NCBI RefSeq assembly: GCF_000525875.1
Contig: NZ_AODF01000006.1
Location: 1 to 64,000 of the forward strand
Direction: 5' to 3'
From: Listeria floridensis FSL S10-1187
GTDB lineage: Bacteria > Bacillota > Bacilli > Lactobacillales > Listeriaceae
DNA length: 64,000 bases
This document shows positions 29,739 through 41,779 of the stretch, one piece after another (position 1 is the first letter of the stretch; every line of letters begins with the position of its first letter). Under the pieces are notes generated by a model, which saw only the letters and a list, made by a program, of their open reading frames with translations, had not been told where the DNA came from and did no database searches. The translations under genes were made by a program, and so were the position numbers.

Positions 29739-30633
29739 TCAATTTCCTCCAGTCGAAGAAGCCGTATCCGAACTACCTAAGTCAGCTGAAGAAGAAGTTT
29801 GAGCAGTTCGCTGTAACACGATAATATGATTCATATCATACATGTCAGCACCAGTCTTAATATAGGCTGTTTGCGAAAGCCCCATCTTGTCAGTTTCAAC
29901 TTTTTCAACCGTTCCAACAAAAATTCCAGCTGGGAATTTTCCGCCAAGACCAGATGTTACTACTTTTTGTCCCTTAGTAAATTTCATGTCGTAAGGGAGT
30001 TGCTTAAGCTCAAGCAAACTGGTTTCGCTATCATAACCGTTTATGATTCCATAAGCGTTCTCTTTGCCTTGAATCATCGCCGAAACCCGGTTTCTCGTAT
30101 CATTTGAAGTGAGCAATTCTACTGTCGATGATTTTGCACCTGTACTTGTAATTCGACCAATTAAACCGCCAGCTGTAATTACCGCCATTTCTGGCTTCAC
30201 ACCGTCACGCGAACCCTTATCAATTTCGACTTGTTCATTCCAGTTCGTTGGATTTCGTGAAATAACCGTTGCATTAATCGGATCATAATCACGAATACTG
30301 TCTTTGATGTCTTGTGAATCTTTCAAATCACTATTTTCTTTTTTTTAAATCTGCAACTTCACTTTCAAGCTGCGCCATTCCTTCCAAACGTTTTTTCAGT
30401 TTTGCATTTTCTTCATAAGTGTTCTTTAAATCTTGTGCTCCTTCAAAAATTCCGGAAACATAAGACACAGGTTTAGAAACAATGTTTTCTCCAAAGCCTA
30501 CAACATCTTTTACAAATTGTTCCGGCCAGGAGGCATTTTCCCGGTCACGCAGTGAAAAGCCAACGAGCGCAACCAGAACAATAATCGAAATGAGCAAAAC
30601 AATCAAACGTTTATTTAGGAAAAACTGCGGCAT
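29739..30633 (-). CDS. mreC: rod shape-determining protein MreC, frameshifted
   Basis: Two frames make one about 297-residue protein. The first (from ATG 30633, SD GAGG eight bases upstream) has a membrane helix (LIVLLISIIVLVALVGFSL) and a coiled coil (NTYEENAKLKKRLEGMAQLE). The break lies in the T8 run at 30339-30346; the second frame continues NSDLKDSQDIKDSI and then the two beta-barrel domains (VEIDKGSRDGVKPEMAVIT, AGIFVGTVEKVETD). MreC sits outside the membrane and links MreB to penicillin-binding proteins. Homopolymer break, so probably a sequencing error. Confidence 0.93.
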
Positions 30634-30715
30634 AAAGAACACCTCATCTCGTTCATCCTTCTTTTTTCGATTAGAAGCTAACTATTTTGTTCGCTTGAAA
30701 AAAATGAGTGTTCAT

Positions 30716-31729
30716 TTAGTTCATTTTTTTCTTCTTGTAAAGATCCATATTTTCTAGAGATTTCCCAGTTCCAATTGCAACACAGTCAAGTGGTTCGTCG
30801 GCAATGATAACCGGCATTTTCGTTTCCTCAGAAATGACAGAATCTAGATTTCTTAATAGTGCTCCGCCGCCTGTAAGTACGATACCTTTATCCATAATAT
30901 CAGCTGAAAGCTCAGGTGGAGTATTCTCAAGTGTGCTTTTCACAGCGTCAATAATAGCAGAAATTGTATCAGCAAGCGCTTCGCTAACTTCTTGCGGTGT
31001 TACTTCAATTGTTTTTGGAAGCCCCGTAACGAGATCGCGTCCACGGATACTAAACGGTGCAAGTTCAAGGTTCGATGCGTCTGCAGAACCAATTTCCATC
31101 TTAATCGTTTCAGCCGTGCGATCTCCAACAAGTAGGTTATATTTTTTACGAATATAGTTAATGATGGATTCATCCATATCATCACCGGCAGTTCTTACTG
31201 AACGGCTTGTTACGATACCACCAAGCGAAATAACAGCAACTTCTGTTGTACCTCCACCGATATCAACAACCATGCTTCCAGTTGGATCCCAAACAGGAAG
31301 ACCAGCACCGATTGCAGCCGCAAACGGTTCTTCAATGGTGTACGCTTCTTTAGCACCTGCTTGACGAGTAGCATCAGTTACAGCGCGTTTTTCGACTCCA
31401 GTAATTCCAGAAGGAACACAAATCATAACACGCGGTTTACTAGCGCCGAGCCCTTTGCTCGCTTTTTGAATGTAGTATTTCATCATTGCAGCTGTTGTAT
31501 CATAGTCAGCAATGACACCATCTTTCATTGGACGAATTGCAATAATATTTCCAGGTGTACGACCAATCATATTTTTTGCTTCACTGCCGACAGCAACGAT
31601 TTCTTGTGTATCCTTTTTCATGGCTACGACAGAAGGTTCGCGCAAAACAATGCTCTTCCCTTTCATGTACACAAGTGTGTTTGCCGTTCCAAGATCAATG
31701 CCGATATCTTTGTTACCAAATCCAAACAT
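30716..31729 (-). CDS. mreB: cell shape-determining actin-like protein MreB
   Basis: 337 residues. Actin-fold nucleotide motifs: [14 protein letters not shown] (phosphate 1) at the N-terminus, [15 protein letters not shown] (phosphate 2) near residue 155 and the adenosine motif [13 protein letters not shown] near 285. MreB filaments at the membrane guide cell-wall elongation. First gene of mreBCD. Start behind GGAGAATACAG. A TATAAT lies at 31864-31869 (minus strand) without a clear -35. Confidence 0.97.
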   Translation of the reverse strand: MFGFGNKDIGIDLGTANTLVYMKGKSIVLREPSVVAMKKDTQEIVAVGSEAKNMIGRTPGNIIAIRPMKDGVIADYDTTAAMMKYYIQKASKGLGASKPRVMICVPSGITGVEKRAVTDATRQAGAKEAYTIEEPFAAAIGAGLPVWDPTGSMVVDIGGGTTEVAVISLGGIVTSRSVRTAGDDMDESIINYIRKKYNLLVGDRTAETIKMEIGSADASNLELAPFSIRGRDLVTGLPKTIEVTPQEVSEALADTISAIIDAVKSTLENTPPELSADIMDKGIVLTGGGALLRNLDSVISEETKMPVIIADEPLDCVAIGTGKSLENMDLYKKKKMN

Positions 31730-31929
31730 CTGTATTCTCCTTTTCTACCATTAAATTAACTTGTATGAGTAAATATGAGCTGACACGATTTCAACTGATT
31801 GATATAACGCAAACTTAAGCATTTGTGCCGCAATTTCTATCTATACACATATACAACCACTACATTATAACATAACTGTGTAGCTAAGGCATTAATTTTT
31901 AATGAGAGAAAAAAATATTAAGGAATTCT

Positions 31930-32589
31930 TTAAAAATAGGACTCTTCTTTCAAACTAAGATGCTTATTCCTTCCGATGATAATATGGTCAAGCATGCTCA
32001 CTCCAACGATCTTCCCTGATTCTTCTAGCCGTTTGGTAATAGAAATATCTTCTTTAGACGGTGTCGGATCTCCAGAAGGATGGTTATGAAAACATATAAT
32101 GGAGGCAGCCGATACTTTTAAAGCAATTCGGAATACCTCACGTGGATGAACTATACTAATGTTTAGTCCGCCGACAAAAATGGTTTCGCGGTGGATTAAT
32201 TGATTTTTGGTATTTAAAAATAAACAATGGAAATGTTCCTGCTGCAGAAAACTAAGTTCTGGTTGTACAATTTGAACAGCTTGTAACGGATTCTTGATAG
32301 TGACTATATTTGCAGCTGACTGTTCTTGATAAACACGTTTTCCAAATTCAATTGCAGCAGCGAGTTTTGATGCTTTTGCGGCACCTATCCCGTTAATTGT
32401 TTGAAACTCATTTGCGGAAGCATAGTGAATTTCTTCCGTATCTCGAAACTGCATGACAAACCTAGAGGCTAGCATACTGACTGATTCAGTTTTACTACCG
32501 GTTTCAAGCAAAATCGCAACAAGTTCCTCTAAGGAAAGTGCTGATGCACCGTAAACCATTAACTTTTCACGCGGACCGTTTTTAATCAT
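31930..32589 (-). CDS. radC: RadC family JAB/MPN domain protein
   Basis: 219 residues. N-terminal UPF0758 part, with a helix-hairpin-helix-like segment [19 protein letters not shown]. The C-terminal JAB domain has the metal motif [16 protein letters not shown]. Despite the name, a DNA-repair role is not proven for the family; a metallopeptidase-like or DNA-related role is guessed. Overlaps the comC stop by four bases (ATGA), so it is coupled to comC. Confidence 0.93.
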   Translation of the reverse strand: MIKNGPREKLMVYGASALSLEELVAILLETGSKTESVSMLASRFVMQFRDTEEIHYASANEFQTINGIGAAKASKLAAAIEFGKRVYQEQSAANIVTIKNPLQAVQIVQPELSFLQQEHFHCLFLNTKNQLIHRETIFVGGLNISIVHPREVFRIALKVSAASIICFHNHPSGDPTPSKEDISITKRLEESGKIVGVSMLDHIIIGRNKHLSLKEESYF

Positions 32590-33309
32590 GTAATCACCTC
32601 TAGCGGTAAAATCAGATAGAATAAAAAGCCAGCTAAAAGAAATGGGACGAAAGGAATTTTTTGCCGCCGCTTTATTTTTTGGAAAAGGATGCCACTGATC
32701 ACCGTGATATTAGCAACAAGAAGTGCGGCAAGTAAGATTAGATAGCCGTGTTTGAAACCAAAGGCTAATCCGAGGATAAATAAAAGTTTGACATCCCCCA
32801 TTCCGATACCTTTTCTGAAGAGTAGATAGATGACAGTATAAAATAATAAATTAAGCCCAAAGTCTATTGCGAGGAGATACAAACTTCCTCCCGTAAAGAT
32901 GCGATAAAATACTATGGTCCCGAAAAACAGACAAACAACGAGGTCTGGAATATGGAGATAATATAAATCTGTCAGTAAAAAGAAGAAGAGGAAACTAAAA
33001 CACAATAGGACAAGAACAAGCCTCATTTGATTCTGCTGTAAAACAGAAATTCCGACAATAGTAAGCGGGAACAATAGTTCAGACCAAAAATAGGCGGCTG
33101 AAATTTTTTTACCGCAACATCTTGTTGATCCACGTAAAACTAAATACGATACAATGGGTAGAATTTGTCCAATAGAAAGCTGCTCACCGCAATAATCACA
33201 ATATGACGACCGAAATAAAAAAAGGCTGTTTTAACGGAAGGTGGATAGCCGCAACGTGGAGAAAGGAAACAATAACAGCAGAAAAAACGAATAAAATGAC
33301 ATAATTCAA
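32586..33309 (-). CDS. comC: prepilin peptidase ComC (type IV leader peptidase), frameshifted
   Basis: About 240 residues. Start TTG 33309 behind AGGGGAGAG. The first frame gives an N-terminal helix ([20 protein letters not shown]) and breaks in the A7 run at 33217-33223. After correction it continues with the cytoplasmic zinc motif ([10 protein letters not shown] ... STRCCGKK) and then the membrane part with both catalytic aspartates, DLYYLHIPD and [10 protein letters not shown]. It cleaves and N-methylates prepilins of the Com pseudopilus used for DNA uptake (and, in L. monocytogenes, phagosomal escape, by literature on the com system). Probably a sequencing error, but a natural loss cannot be excluded because this gene is not essential. 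Confidence 0.88.
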
Positions 33310-33478
33310 TGGACTTCTCTCCCCTTAATTCTCGATTGAAGCTCTATCATATCAGACCAGTGCTGCTTCGTCATTTCAGTAAAATTGCTTTTTAGCGCAG
33401 TCTTTCAGAATGAAAAAGGAAAATTGGCTAAGGGAAAATCGTATTTTGAAAGAGTGTTTTTACCCAAAAAAGGGTTTT

Positions 33479-33510
33479 CAAAAAAATCGAGAACCTTTTC
33501 GGCTCTCGAT
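33479..33510 (-). terminator. terminator of folC
   Basis: 10-bp stem (33486-33495 with 33501-33510, one G-T), 5-base loop, T run on the minus strand, directly at the folC stop. Confidence 0.88.
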
Positions 33511-34799
33511 CATTTGTTTATCAGATATTTACGTACTTCGGAAATAAAGTAAAGTGAACCGGTGATATAAATCGGTCCCCCTGCATGTTCGGCATATTTT
33601 TGATCGAGAAAATCAGTCCATTGATGCTCTGCCGTAACTGCATAATCGCTAGCAATTTGATCCACTTGTTCGTGTGTCATAGCGCGAGGAAAATCAAATG
33701 TGGTGAGATGAAAATCAATATTAGGAACATCTTTTAAGATCACTTCAATCATTTCACGATACTTTTTATCTTCTAATGCGCTGAACAAAAGTGTTACTTG
33801 TTCCGTCTGGTTTTGTTTTAATGCTTCAATCAATGCACGAATGCCTTCTGGATTGTGTGCCCCATCTAAGATAAAGGCTGGTCTTGAACCAATTTTTTCT
33901 AAGCGCCCCGGCCAAAACGCATCTTGCAATCCTTTACGTAAACCTGATTCTGAAAGGTGAATATAACCTTCTGCTGCTAAGTACTCAAGTGCAAAAATGG
34001 CAACTGCAGCATTTTGCATTTGATGGTCGCCTCGAAGTCCAAGCGCTATTTCTACAATTTCATGCTTTTTATCACGATAATTCATCAATTGATTGTCAAC
34101 TTTTTCTACTGTAAAGTCCTGATGAAATAAGTAAAATCCAGCTCCCTGTTTGGCTGCAATTTCTTTTAAAGTTGCAATCACAGTTTGTTGAGTAACGCCA
34201 GCTACAACAGGTACACGAGGTTTAATGATCCCGCCTTTTTCTGCCGCAATCTCTTCGATGGAGTTGCCAAGAAATTCCATGTGGTCGAGCCCAATTGTCG
34301 TTATAATCGACAAAATCGGTATGAGAACGTTGGTTGAATCCAGCCTCCCGCCAAGGCCAACTTCAATTACACCAAAATCAATCGTATCGTATTCCGCAAA
34401 GTACAGAAACATCATCGCTGTAATAATTTCAAATTCTGAAGGTGGCCCCCATTCACTGGCTGCAATTTCTTCGGTAATGGGAGCAATTCGATTTGCAAGA
34501 TTTACAATGTCTGTATCGCTGATTGGGACACCGTTTATAGCAATACGCTCGTTAAAAGTTTCGATGAACGGCGATGTAAAGGTTCCGACGCGATAGCCTT
34601 CTTTTTCCAGCACTTTGGAAAGAAAGGTTAACGTTGAGCCTTTCCCGTTTGTGCCGGCAATGTGGATAAATTGATTTTGTTTTTCAGGATGGTTTAGCTT
34701 TTCGAGCATTAATTCCATTCGTTTCAGCCCTGGTTTGATACCAAGTCTAAGCGTTCCGTGAATCCAGTTGAGCGCTTCATCATACGTTTTGAATTTCAA
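33510..34799 (-). CDS. folC: folylpolyglutamate synthase / dihydrofolate synthase
   Basis: 429 residues of the Mur ligase superfamily. P-loop IAGTNGKGSTLTFL near residue 47, KEKGGIIKPRVPVVAG near 190, and the C-terminal ILDGAHNPEGIRAL near 312. It adds glutamate residues to folates in the cytosol. Start TTG 34799, behind GGAGAGAG. It follows valS by 68 bases, the usual valS-folC order in Firmicutes. Confidence 0.95.
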   Translation of the reverse strand: MKFKTYDEALNWIHGTLRLGIKPGLKRMELMLEKLNHPEKQNQFIHIAGTNGKGSTLTFLSKVLEKEGYRVGTFTSPFIETFNERIAINGVPISDTDIVNLANRIAPITEEIAASEWGPPSEFEIITAMMFLYFAEYDTIDFGVIEVGLGGRLDSTNVLIPILSIITTIGLDHMEFLGNSIEEIAAEKGGIIKPRVPVVAGVTQQTVIATLKEIAAKQGAGFYLFHQDFTVEKVDNQLMNYRDKKHEIVEIALGLRGDHQMQNAAVAIFALEYLAAEGYIHLSESGLRKGLQDAFWPGRLEKIGSRPAFILDGAHNPEGIRALIEALKQNQTEQVTLLFSALEDKKYREMIEVILKDVPNIDFHLTTFDFPRAMTHEQVDQIASDYAVTAEHQWTDFLDQKYAEHAGGPIYITGSLYFISEVRKYLINK

Positions 34800-34867
34800 A
34801 GCAAATACTCTCTCCTTCCCAAGAAACCGCCCTTTACCTTTTCAGATAAAAGACGGTTTGCTGATTA

Positions 34868-37522
34868 TCAAGCATTTCTTAGTGCTGCAATGCGTTCTTC
34901 AACGATAGCTTTTTTTTGCAAGATAATCTTTTTTCTTTTTTCGCGTTCTTCTTCTACAACATTCTCAGGTGCTTTTGAAATAAAGCGTTCATTTGAAAGT
35001 TTTCCTTGCACGCGTGCCACTTCTTTATTCCATTTTTCAAGTTCTTTTGATAAGCGTGTAATTTCTTCCTCGATGTTGATCAAGCCTTCAAGCGGCAAGA
35101 ATATTTCTGCCCCAGTAATAACAGCAGTCATAGCTGTGCTTGACGGTTCAATATCAAATGAAATGGTCAAGTTTTCCGGATTACAAAAGCGTTCAATATA
35201 AGAAATATTTTCTTCGATGATTTTTTTGTAAGCTTCATCTTTTGGTTTGATTTCAAGATCAATTTTTTTGCTGAGTGGTGTATTTACTTCTGCACGAATA
35301 TTCCGCACAGAACGAATGATATCAACTAATGTTTTCATTGCGAGAGCAGCATCTGAACTCATTTGTTCTTTACGCACTTCCGGCCATTTTGCAATTGTAA
35401 TTGACTTACCTTCATGCGGTAGGTTTTGCCAAATTTCTTCTGTTACAAATGGCATGAATGGATGAAGCAGACGCATCGTTTGATCCAGAACATAAGCGAG
35501 AACAGAACGGGTTGTATGTTTAGCTTCTTCATCTTCACCGTAAAGCGAAATTTTAGCGATTTCAATATACCAATCACAAAAGTCATCCCAGATGAAATTA
35601 TACAGCGTTCTTCCGACTTCACCAAATTCATATTTCTCAGAAAGCGCTGTTACTGTTTCAATGCTTTCATTAAGCCGAGTTAATATCCATTTGTCGCTTA
35701 CTTCTTTAACATTCGACAGGTCAATTTCGTCATGCGTCAAACCGTCCATATTGATCAATGCAAAACGTGAGGCATTCCAAATTTTATTGATAAAATTCCA
35801 AGTTGCTTCGATTTTTTCAAAGCTGAATTTCAAATCTTGACCTGGCGCGGTTCCCGTTGAAAGTGTATAGCGAAGCGAGTCTGCGCCGTATTTGTCAATC
35901 ACTTCGATTGGGTCAACCCCATTTCCAAGCGATTTAGACATTTTACGTCCTTCTGCGTCACGTACTAGTCCGTGAATTAATGTATCTTTAAATGGGCGTT
36001 TTCCGGTAAATTCGACAGATTGGAAAATCATCCGTGAAACCCAGAAATAAATGATATCATAGCCTGTTACAAGCGCACTGTTTGGGAAATAGCGTTTATA
36101 ATCACGCGCTTCTTCATCTGGCCATCCCATTGTTGAAAACGGCCATAAAGCAGAGCTGAACCACGTGTCGAGAACATCTTCATCCTGAGTCCATTCCGCT
36201 TCATTTTCCGGCGGATTTTCCCCCACATACACTTCACCTGTTTCATTATGATACCAAGCTGGGATACGGTGTCCCCACCAAAGTTGTCGCGATACACACC
36301 AGTCGTGAATATTTTCCATCCATGTCACATAGGTTTTTTCAAATCGATTTGGCACAAAATTAACTTTTGTTTCTTCGGAATCTTGAATCTCAAGTGCAGC
36401 TTTGGCAAGTGGTTCCATTTTTACGAACCATTGCAGAGACAAATACGGTTCAACGACTGCATCAGTACGTTCTGAATGTCCCACTGCATGGAGATGCGGT
36501 TCTTGCTTGATAAATAAGCCAAGCTCTTTAAAATCTTCAATGATCGCTTTACGTGCTTCAAATCGGTCTAAACCTTGGTATTTCCCAGCATTTTCATTCA
36601 TAGTCGCATCTTCATTCATTACGATAATGCGCGGTAAATCGTGGCGATTTCCGACTTCGAAGTCATTCGGATCATGTGCTGGCGTAATTTTCACTGCACC
36701 AGAACCAAAATCGCGTTCTACATATTCATCTGCAACAATCGGGATTTCACGATTCATAATCGGAAGCATGATCGTCTTTCCGATCAAGTTTTGATAGCGC
36801 TCATCTTTTGGATGCACTGCAACCGCTGTGTCTCCAGGAATTGTTTCAGGACGTGTTGTCGCGATTTCAAGATAGCCGGAACCGTCTGAAAGCGGGTATT
36901 TCAAATGATAGAACTGTCCTTCAACATCTTTATGGATAACTTCAATATCAGATAGCGCTGTTTTGGCAACCGGATCCCAGTTAATAATGTACTGGCCGCG
37001 GTAAATGAGTCCTTTTTCATAAAGTGAAACGAATACTTTTTTAACCGCATCAGACAAACCATCATCAAGTGTAAAACGTTCCCGCGAGTAATCGAGCCCA
37101 AGCCCAAGTTTCTCCCATTGTTCACGAATAAAAGCGGCATATTCTTCCTTCCATTCCCACGATTTTTCTAGGAATTTTGTTCGACCGATCTCGTGACGTG
37201 ACACCCCTTCGTCTTTTAGTTTTGCTTCAACTTTTGCCTGAGTAGCAATCCCAGCATGGTCCATCCCTGGCAAATAAAGTGTATCAAAACCTTGCATTCG
37301 CTTAATACGCGTGATGATATCTTGTAACGTCGTATCCCAAGCGTGTCCAAGATGCAATTTCCCCGTTACATTTGGAGGCGGAATAACAACGCTGTAGGTT
37401 GGTTTAGTATCATCGTCGAGTGCTTTGAAAAAGTCGTTTTCAAGCCACCACTGATACTTTCCTTTTTCAACACTGGTTGGTTCATATTTCGTCGGCATTT
37501 GAGTATTATCCATGTCCTTCAT
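34868..37522 (-). CDS. valS: valyl-tRNA synthetase
   Basis: 884 residues. Class I signatures: [15 protein letters not shown] (HIGH variant) near residue 48 and [12 protein letters not shown] near residue 527. The CP1 editing domain ([18 protein letters not shown]) lies near 220. The C-terminal coiled coil ([20 protein letters not shown]) contacts tRNA. Start ATG 37522 behind GGGAGAG, with ATG 37513 as alternative. A T-box precedes it. Confidence 0.97.
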   Translation of the reverse strand: MKDMDNTQMPTKYEPTSVEKGKYQWWLENDFFKALDDDTKPTYSVVIPPPNVTGKLHLGHAWDTTLQDIITRIKRMQGFDTLYLPGMDHAGIATQAKVEAKLKDEGVSRHEIGRTKFLEKSWEWKEEYAAFIREQWEKLGLGLDYSRERFTLDDGLSDAVKKVFVSLYEKGLIYRGQYIINWDPVAKTALSDIEVIHKDVEGQFYHLKYPLSDGSGYLEIATTRPETIPGDTAVAVHPKDERYQNLIGKTIMLPIMNREIPIVADEYVERDFGSGAVKITPAHDPNDFEVGNRHDLPRIIVMNEDATMNENAGKYQGLDRFEARKAIIEDFKELGLFIKQEPHLHAVGHSERTDAVVEPYLSLQWFVKMEPLAKAALEIQDSEETKVNFVPNRFEKTYVTWMENIHDWCVSRQLWWGHRIPAWYHNETGEVYVGENPPENEAEWTQDEDVLDTWFSSALWPFSTMGWPDEEARDYKRYFPNSALVTGYDIIYFWVSRMIFQSVEFTGKRPFKDTLIHGLVRDAEGRKMSKSLGNGVDPIEVIDKYGADSLRYTLSTGTAPGQDLKFSFEKIEATWNFINKIWNASRFALINMDGLTHDEIDLSNVKEVSDKWILTRLNESIETVTALSEKYEFGEVGRTLYNFIWDDFCDWYIEIAKISLYGEDEEAKHTTRSVLAYVLDQTMRLLHPFMPFVTEEIWQNLPHEGKSITIAKWPEVRKEQMSSDAALAMKTLVDIIRSVRNIRAEVNTPLSKKIDLEIKPKDEAYKKIIEENISYIERFCNPENLTISFDIEPSSTAMTAVITGAEIFLPLEGLINIEEEITRLSKELEKWNKEVARVQGKLSNERFISKAPENVVEEEREKRKKIILQKKAIVEERIAALRNA

Positions 37523-37558
37523 CCAATCTCTCCCTTCAAAGTCATCTGAATCAGATGC

Positions 37559-37803
37559 ACAAAAAAACTCTCTTCATCCGAAAAGGACGAAAAGAGTTTA
37601 GATTCGCGGTACCACCTTTTTACCAAAGCAAAAAGACTTTGGCACTTCATTCCATTAACGATGCGAATTGCACCGGTTTTTCCTACTATAAGTTCAGAAA
37701 AACTGCTCCGAGGCTACCTTCTGTGAATCTTCTTTGAAAGTTTGCAGCAACCACTTTCTCTCTAAGAAAGACGAATTCACATACTCTTCCCCATCTTTGC
37801 ATT
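37559..37803 (-). ncRNA. T-box riboswitch controlling valS
   Basis: On the minus strand the T-box sequence AAGGTGGTACCGCG (37605-37618) is followed by a terminator stem (AAACTCT.. pairing over 37565-37599) and seven T. Upstream, stem I has the AGTA S-turn in GAAGAGTATGTG. A GTA (Val) triplet after GAAG near 37714-37722 may be the specifier codon. Uncharged tRNA-Val would stabilise the antiterminator. Confidence 0.93.
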
Positions 37804-37808
37804 TGACT

Positions 37809-37836
37809 AGTATAAAATCAGTTTATCAAAATTCAA
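37809..37836 (-). promoter_or_regulatory. valS promoter
   Basis: TTGAAT (37831-37836), 16-base spacer, TATACT (37809-37814) on the minus strand, just before the T-box. Confidence 0.65.
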
Positions 37837-37848
37837 GCAGTCCGTCAA

Positions 37849-39134
37849 TCAACTTCTAATCCGCTTAAAGCTTGTTTCAATTGCTTCGAGTGTCCGGTCG
37901 ATTTCAGCTGTCGTATGCATAGTGGAAATAAAGATGCCTTCAAATTGAGACGGCGGTAAGAAAATACCTTGATCAAGCATTTCTTTATAGTAACGTCCAA
38001 AAAAGTCCAAATCACTGCTTTTCGCCGTTTCAAAATTAGTTACTTTTTGGTTTGTAAAGAAAAAGCCGAACATTGAGCCAGCCTGGTTAACCGAAACAGG
38101 AACTTCATAACGTGCAGCAATCTCAAGCAAGCCGGTTTCCATTCGTTTGATCAGTGAATGAAACTCATCATAATGGTGCAACTGTAACTGCTTGAGCGTT
38201 TCATATCCAGCTGTCATAGCAAGCGGATTACCGGAAAGTGTACCTGCTTGATAAACGGTTCCAGCAGGAGCAATCTGTTCCATGATTTCTTTTTTACCGC
38301 CGTAAGCACCAACTGGAAGTCCACCACCAATTACTTTTCCAAGACAGGTCAAGTCTGGCTTAACAGCATAATAGCCTTGTGCAGAATAGTAATCTACTCG
38401 GAATCCAGTCATCACTTCATCAAAGATTAATAGGCTGCCATAATCTTCCGTAAGTTTGCGGAGCCCTTCCAAAAAGCCTTCAATTGGTGGAACGACACCC
38501 ATATTGCCTGCTACTGGTTCTACAATCACACAAGCAATATCTTCGCCGTAATGTTCAAACGCAAGTGTAGCACTTTCAAGGTCATTGTAAGGAACTGTAA
38601 TCGTATCTTTAGCTAGTCCTTCAGTAACTCCAGGAGAATCAGGAAGTCCAAGTGTTGCAACGCCTGATCCCGCTTTGATCAAAAGTGAATCACCATGGCA
38701 TGATAGCTTCCTTCAAATTTCAAAATTTTATTGCGTTTTGTATAGCCACGCGCGAGTCGAATAGCACTCATCGTCGCTTCTGTCCCCGATGAAACCATCC
38801 GTACGATTTCGATCGAAGGAACACGCTCAATCACAAGTTTTGCCAGCTCATTTTCCATTTCAGTTGGGGTTCCAAAACTAGTCCCTTTTTGAAGTGCTGC
38901 CGTAATTTTCTCAACAACTGTCGGATTAGCATGTCCTAAAATCAGCGGTCCCCACGAGAGCACATAATCTATGTATGTATTGCCGTCAATATCAGTCAGA
39001 TAAGCTCCTTTTCCATGATCCATAAAAACCGGGTCTGCTTCAACCGATTTAAAAGCGCGGACAGGACTATTTACTCCGCCCGGCATTAATTTAACTGCTT
39101 CAGCGAATGCTTTTTTAGATGCTGAATGATTCAT
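37849..39134 (-). CDS. hemL: glutamate-1-semialdehyde 2,1-aminomutase, frameshifted
   Basis: Two frames join to one about 429-residue PLP enzyme. The first half ([20 protein letters not shown] ... [15 protein letters not shown] ... [20 protein letters not shown]) ends abnormally at YHAMVIHF. The other frame goes on [20 protein letters not shown], with [10 protein letters not shown] and the PLP lysine segment [18 protein letters not shown]. The expected YHGHGDSLL is restored by adding one C after 38699 (GGC-C on the plus strand). This break is not in a long homopolymer. It makes 5-aminolevulinate from glutamate-1-semialdehyde. Last gene of hemACDBL. Confidence 0.93.
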
Positions 39135-39154
39135 AATATGACCTCCTCGGTTTT

Positions 39155-40129
<975 letters not shown>

Positions 40130-40130
<1 letters not shown>

Positions 40131-40857
40131 TATTTACTTCTCTCCTCTATGATTAAATCAATTAAATGATTCATCGTATAAAGTTTTGGTTCTAACTGTA
40201 CGTTGTATCCGTCCTGCTTAATCGCTGCTGTTGTCACTTCGCCAATCGAGGCGATACGAAATGGCCGATTGAAGCTAGTCTGGCGTAAAACGTGTAGAAA
40301 GTTTCGCCAAGCCGATGGACTCGCAAAAACAGCAAGAAAATTAGGATGCAATTGAAGCGCGGTTTCAAGTTTCGTCAAAGCATCACTTGGCAAGATGGTA
40401 TCGTAAAGCGGGATTCGGTTGCAAGCAATCCCCTTTCCTTCTAAAAAAACAGGAATTGTCGATTTCCCAATCGCGCTCTGCGGTAAAAGTACTGTGTTCG
40501 CTGTCTTTCCATAGTGCGCAAACCACTCTCTCAAAAAAAAGGGTTGTTTCATATTGACTTGGTTCAAAATTAACTGAAATTCCTTTGTCATACAGCATAT
40601 CGGATGTTTTTGCTCCAATAGATGCCACTTTAAGTGTGGCTGGAAGTGATTTGACACCGTCAAAAAAAATAACGAACGGCATTTTGGCTTGTGAAGAAAA
40701 CCCAATCAGCTTGCAACATTTCAGAGGTAAACGTAAAGGCGAGCGGCTGTATTTGAATCATCGGAACAGACACAGCATCAATTCCAGCCGCTTTTAATAC
40801 TTTTTGGCTGGCTTCATTTTTATCCGCTTCACGGGTTAAAAAAATAGTTTCAGCCAT
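40130..40857 (-). CDS. hemD: uroporphyrinogen-III synthase, frame broken twice
   Basis: Three successive frames give a normal about 240-residue HemD. The start is MAETIFLTREADKNEASQ and the middle is SQNAVRYFFDGVKSLPATLK, joined across the A8 run at 40662-40669. After the second A8 run at 40533-40540 comes REWFAHYGKTANTVLLPQSA, and the C-terminal half has FASPSAWRNFLHVL and SIGEVTTAAIKQDGYNV. It closes and isomerises hydroxymethylbilane to uroporphyrinogen III. HemD is poorly conserved, but position between hemC and hemB leaves little doubt. Start overlaps hemC by eight bases. Confidence 0.9.
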
Positions 40858-41779
40858 TTCGAAGCTCCGCGATCAGTTTGGCAGCTCCAGCTTCAAGCAA
40901 TGTTTCAGCCGCCTTCACACCAACATCTTTCGGATTGGTTCCCTGTTTTTCAACCGTCAAGCGCTGTTTGCCGTCTACGCTTGAAACTAGTCCGCGAAAA
41001 TACAGCTCATCCCCTTGCTTCTCTGCAAAACCAGCAATCGGGATTTCACAACCGCCGGCAAGTGTTTCAAGAAAGCTGCGTTCCGCTTGTACTGGGAAAG
41101 CTGTATCTGGATCGTGAATTCGTGCAAGCATATTCGTTAGTTCGTTGTCGTCAGCTCGACACTCCACTGCGAGCGCGCCTTGCCCAACTGCTGGCAGACA
41201 CACTTCCGGCTGAAGGTGCTCAAGATGCAGCTCTCCCGTTTCGAGCCAGCCCATTCTGCTAAGACCGGCTTCAGCCAAAATAATCGCATCAAATGCTTCT
41301 TCCTTCAATTTACGGAGCCTTGTGTCGATATTTCCGCGAATCGAACGAATCTCAAAGTCCGGGCGATAACGTAGTATTTCAACCGCTCGTCGCAAACTGC
41401 TCGTTCCAATAACCGCCCCTTCTTTTAAATCAGAGAGACGCCTTGCTTGATCAAAAACAATACAGTCAAATGGAGATTCTCGCTTCGGAATTGCTCCGAT
41501 TACAAGCCCTTCGTGAAGTACGCTCGGGACATCTTTCATACTATGTACAGCAAAATCGATCGTTTCATCAGCCAGCGCTTCTTCAACTTCAGAAACGAAC
41601 AACCCCTTACCGCCGACTTTACTCAAAGTGACATCAAGAATCTTGTCGCCTTTTGTCACGATTTCATGAATTTTAAATTGGTACTCGGGAAAATGTTCGG
41701 AAAGGCGAGCAATGACCCAGCGAGTTTGCGTTAAAGCAAGTTTACTTCGCCTTGAACCGACAATAATTTCTCTTGTCAT
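40850..41779 (-). CDS. hemC: porphobilinogen deaminase (hydroxymethylbilane synthase)
   Basis: 309 residues. VGSRRSKLALTQTRWV at the N-terminus, GTSSLRRAVEILRYRPD near 125, and the cofactor-binding cysteine in LETLAGGCEIPIAGFA near 242 that carries the dipyrromethane. It polymerises four porphobilinogens. Start ATG 41779 overlaps the hemA stop by four bases. Confidence 0.97.
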   Translation of the reverse strand: MTREIIVGSRRSKLALTQTRWVIARLSEHFPEYQFKIHEIVTKGDKILDVTLSKVGGKGLFVSEVEEALADETIDFAVHSMKDVPSVLHEGLVIGAIPKRESPFDCIVFDQARRLSDLKEGAVIGTSSLRRAVEILRYRPDFEIRSIRGNIDTRLRKLKEEAFDAIILAEAGLSRMGWLETGELHLEHLQPEVCLPAVGQGALAVECRADDNELTNMLARIHDPDTAFPVQAERSFLETLAGGCEIPIAGFAEKQGDELYFRGLVSSVDGKQRLTVEKQGTNPKDVGVKAAETLLEAGAAKLIAELRNG

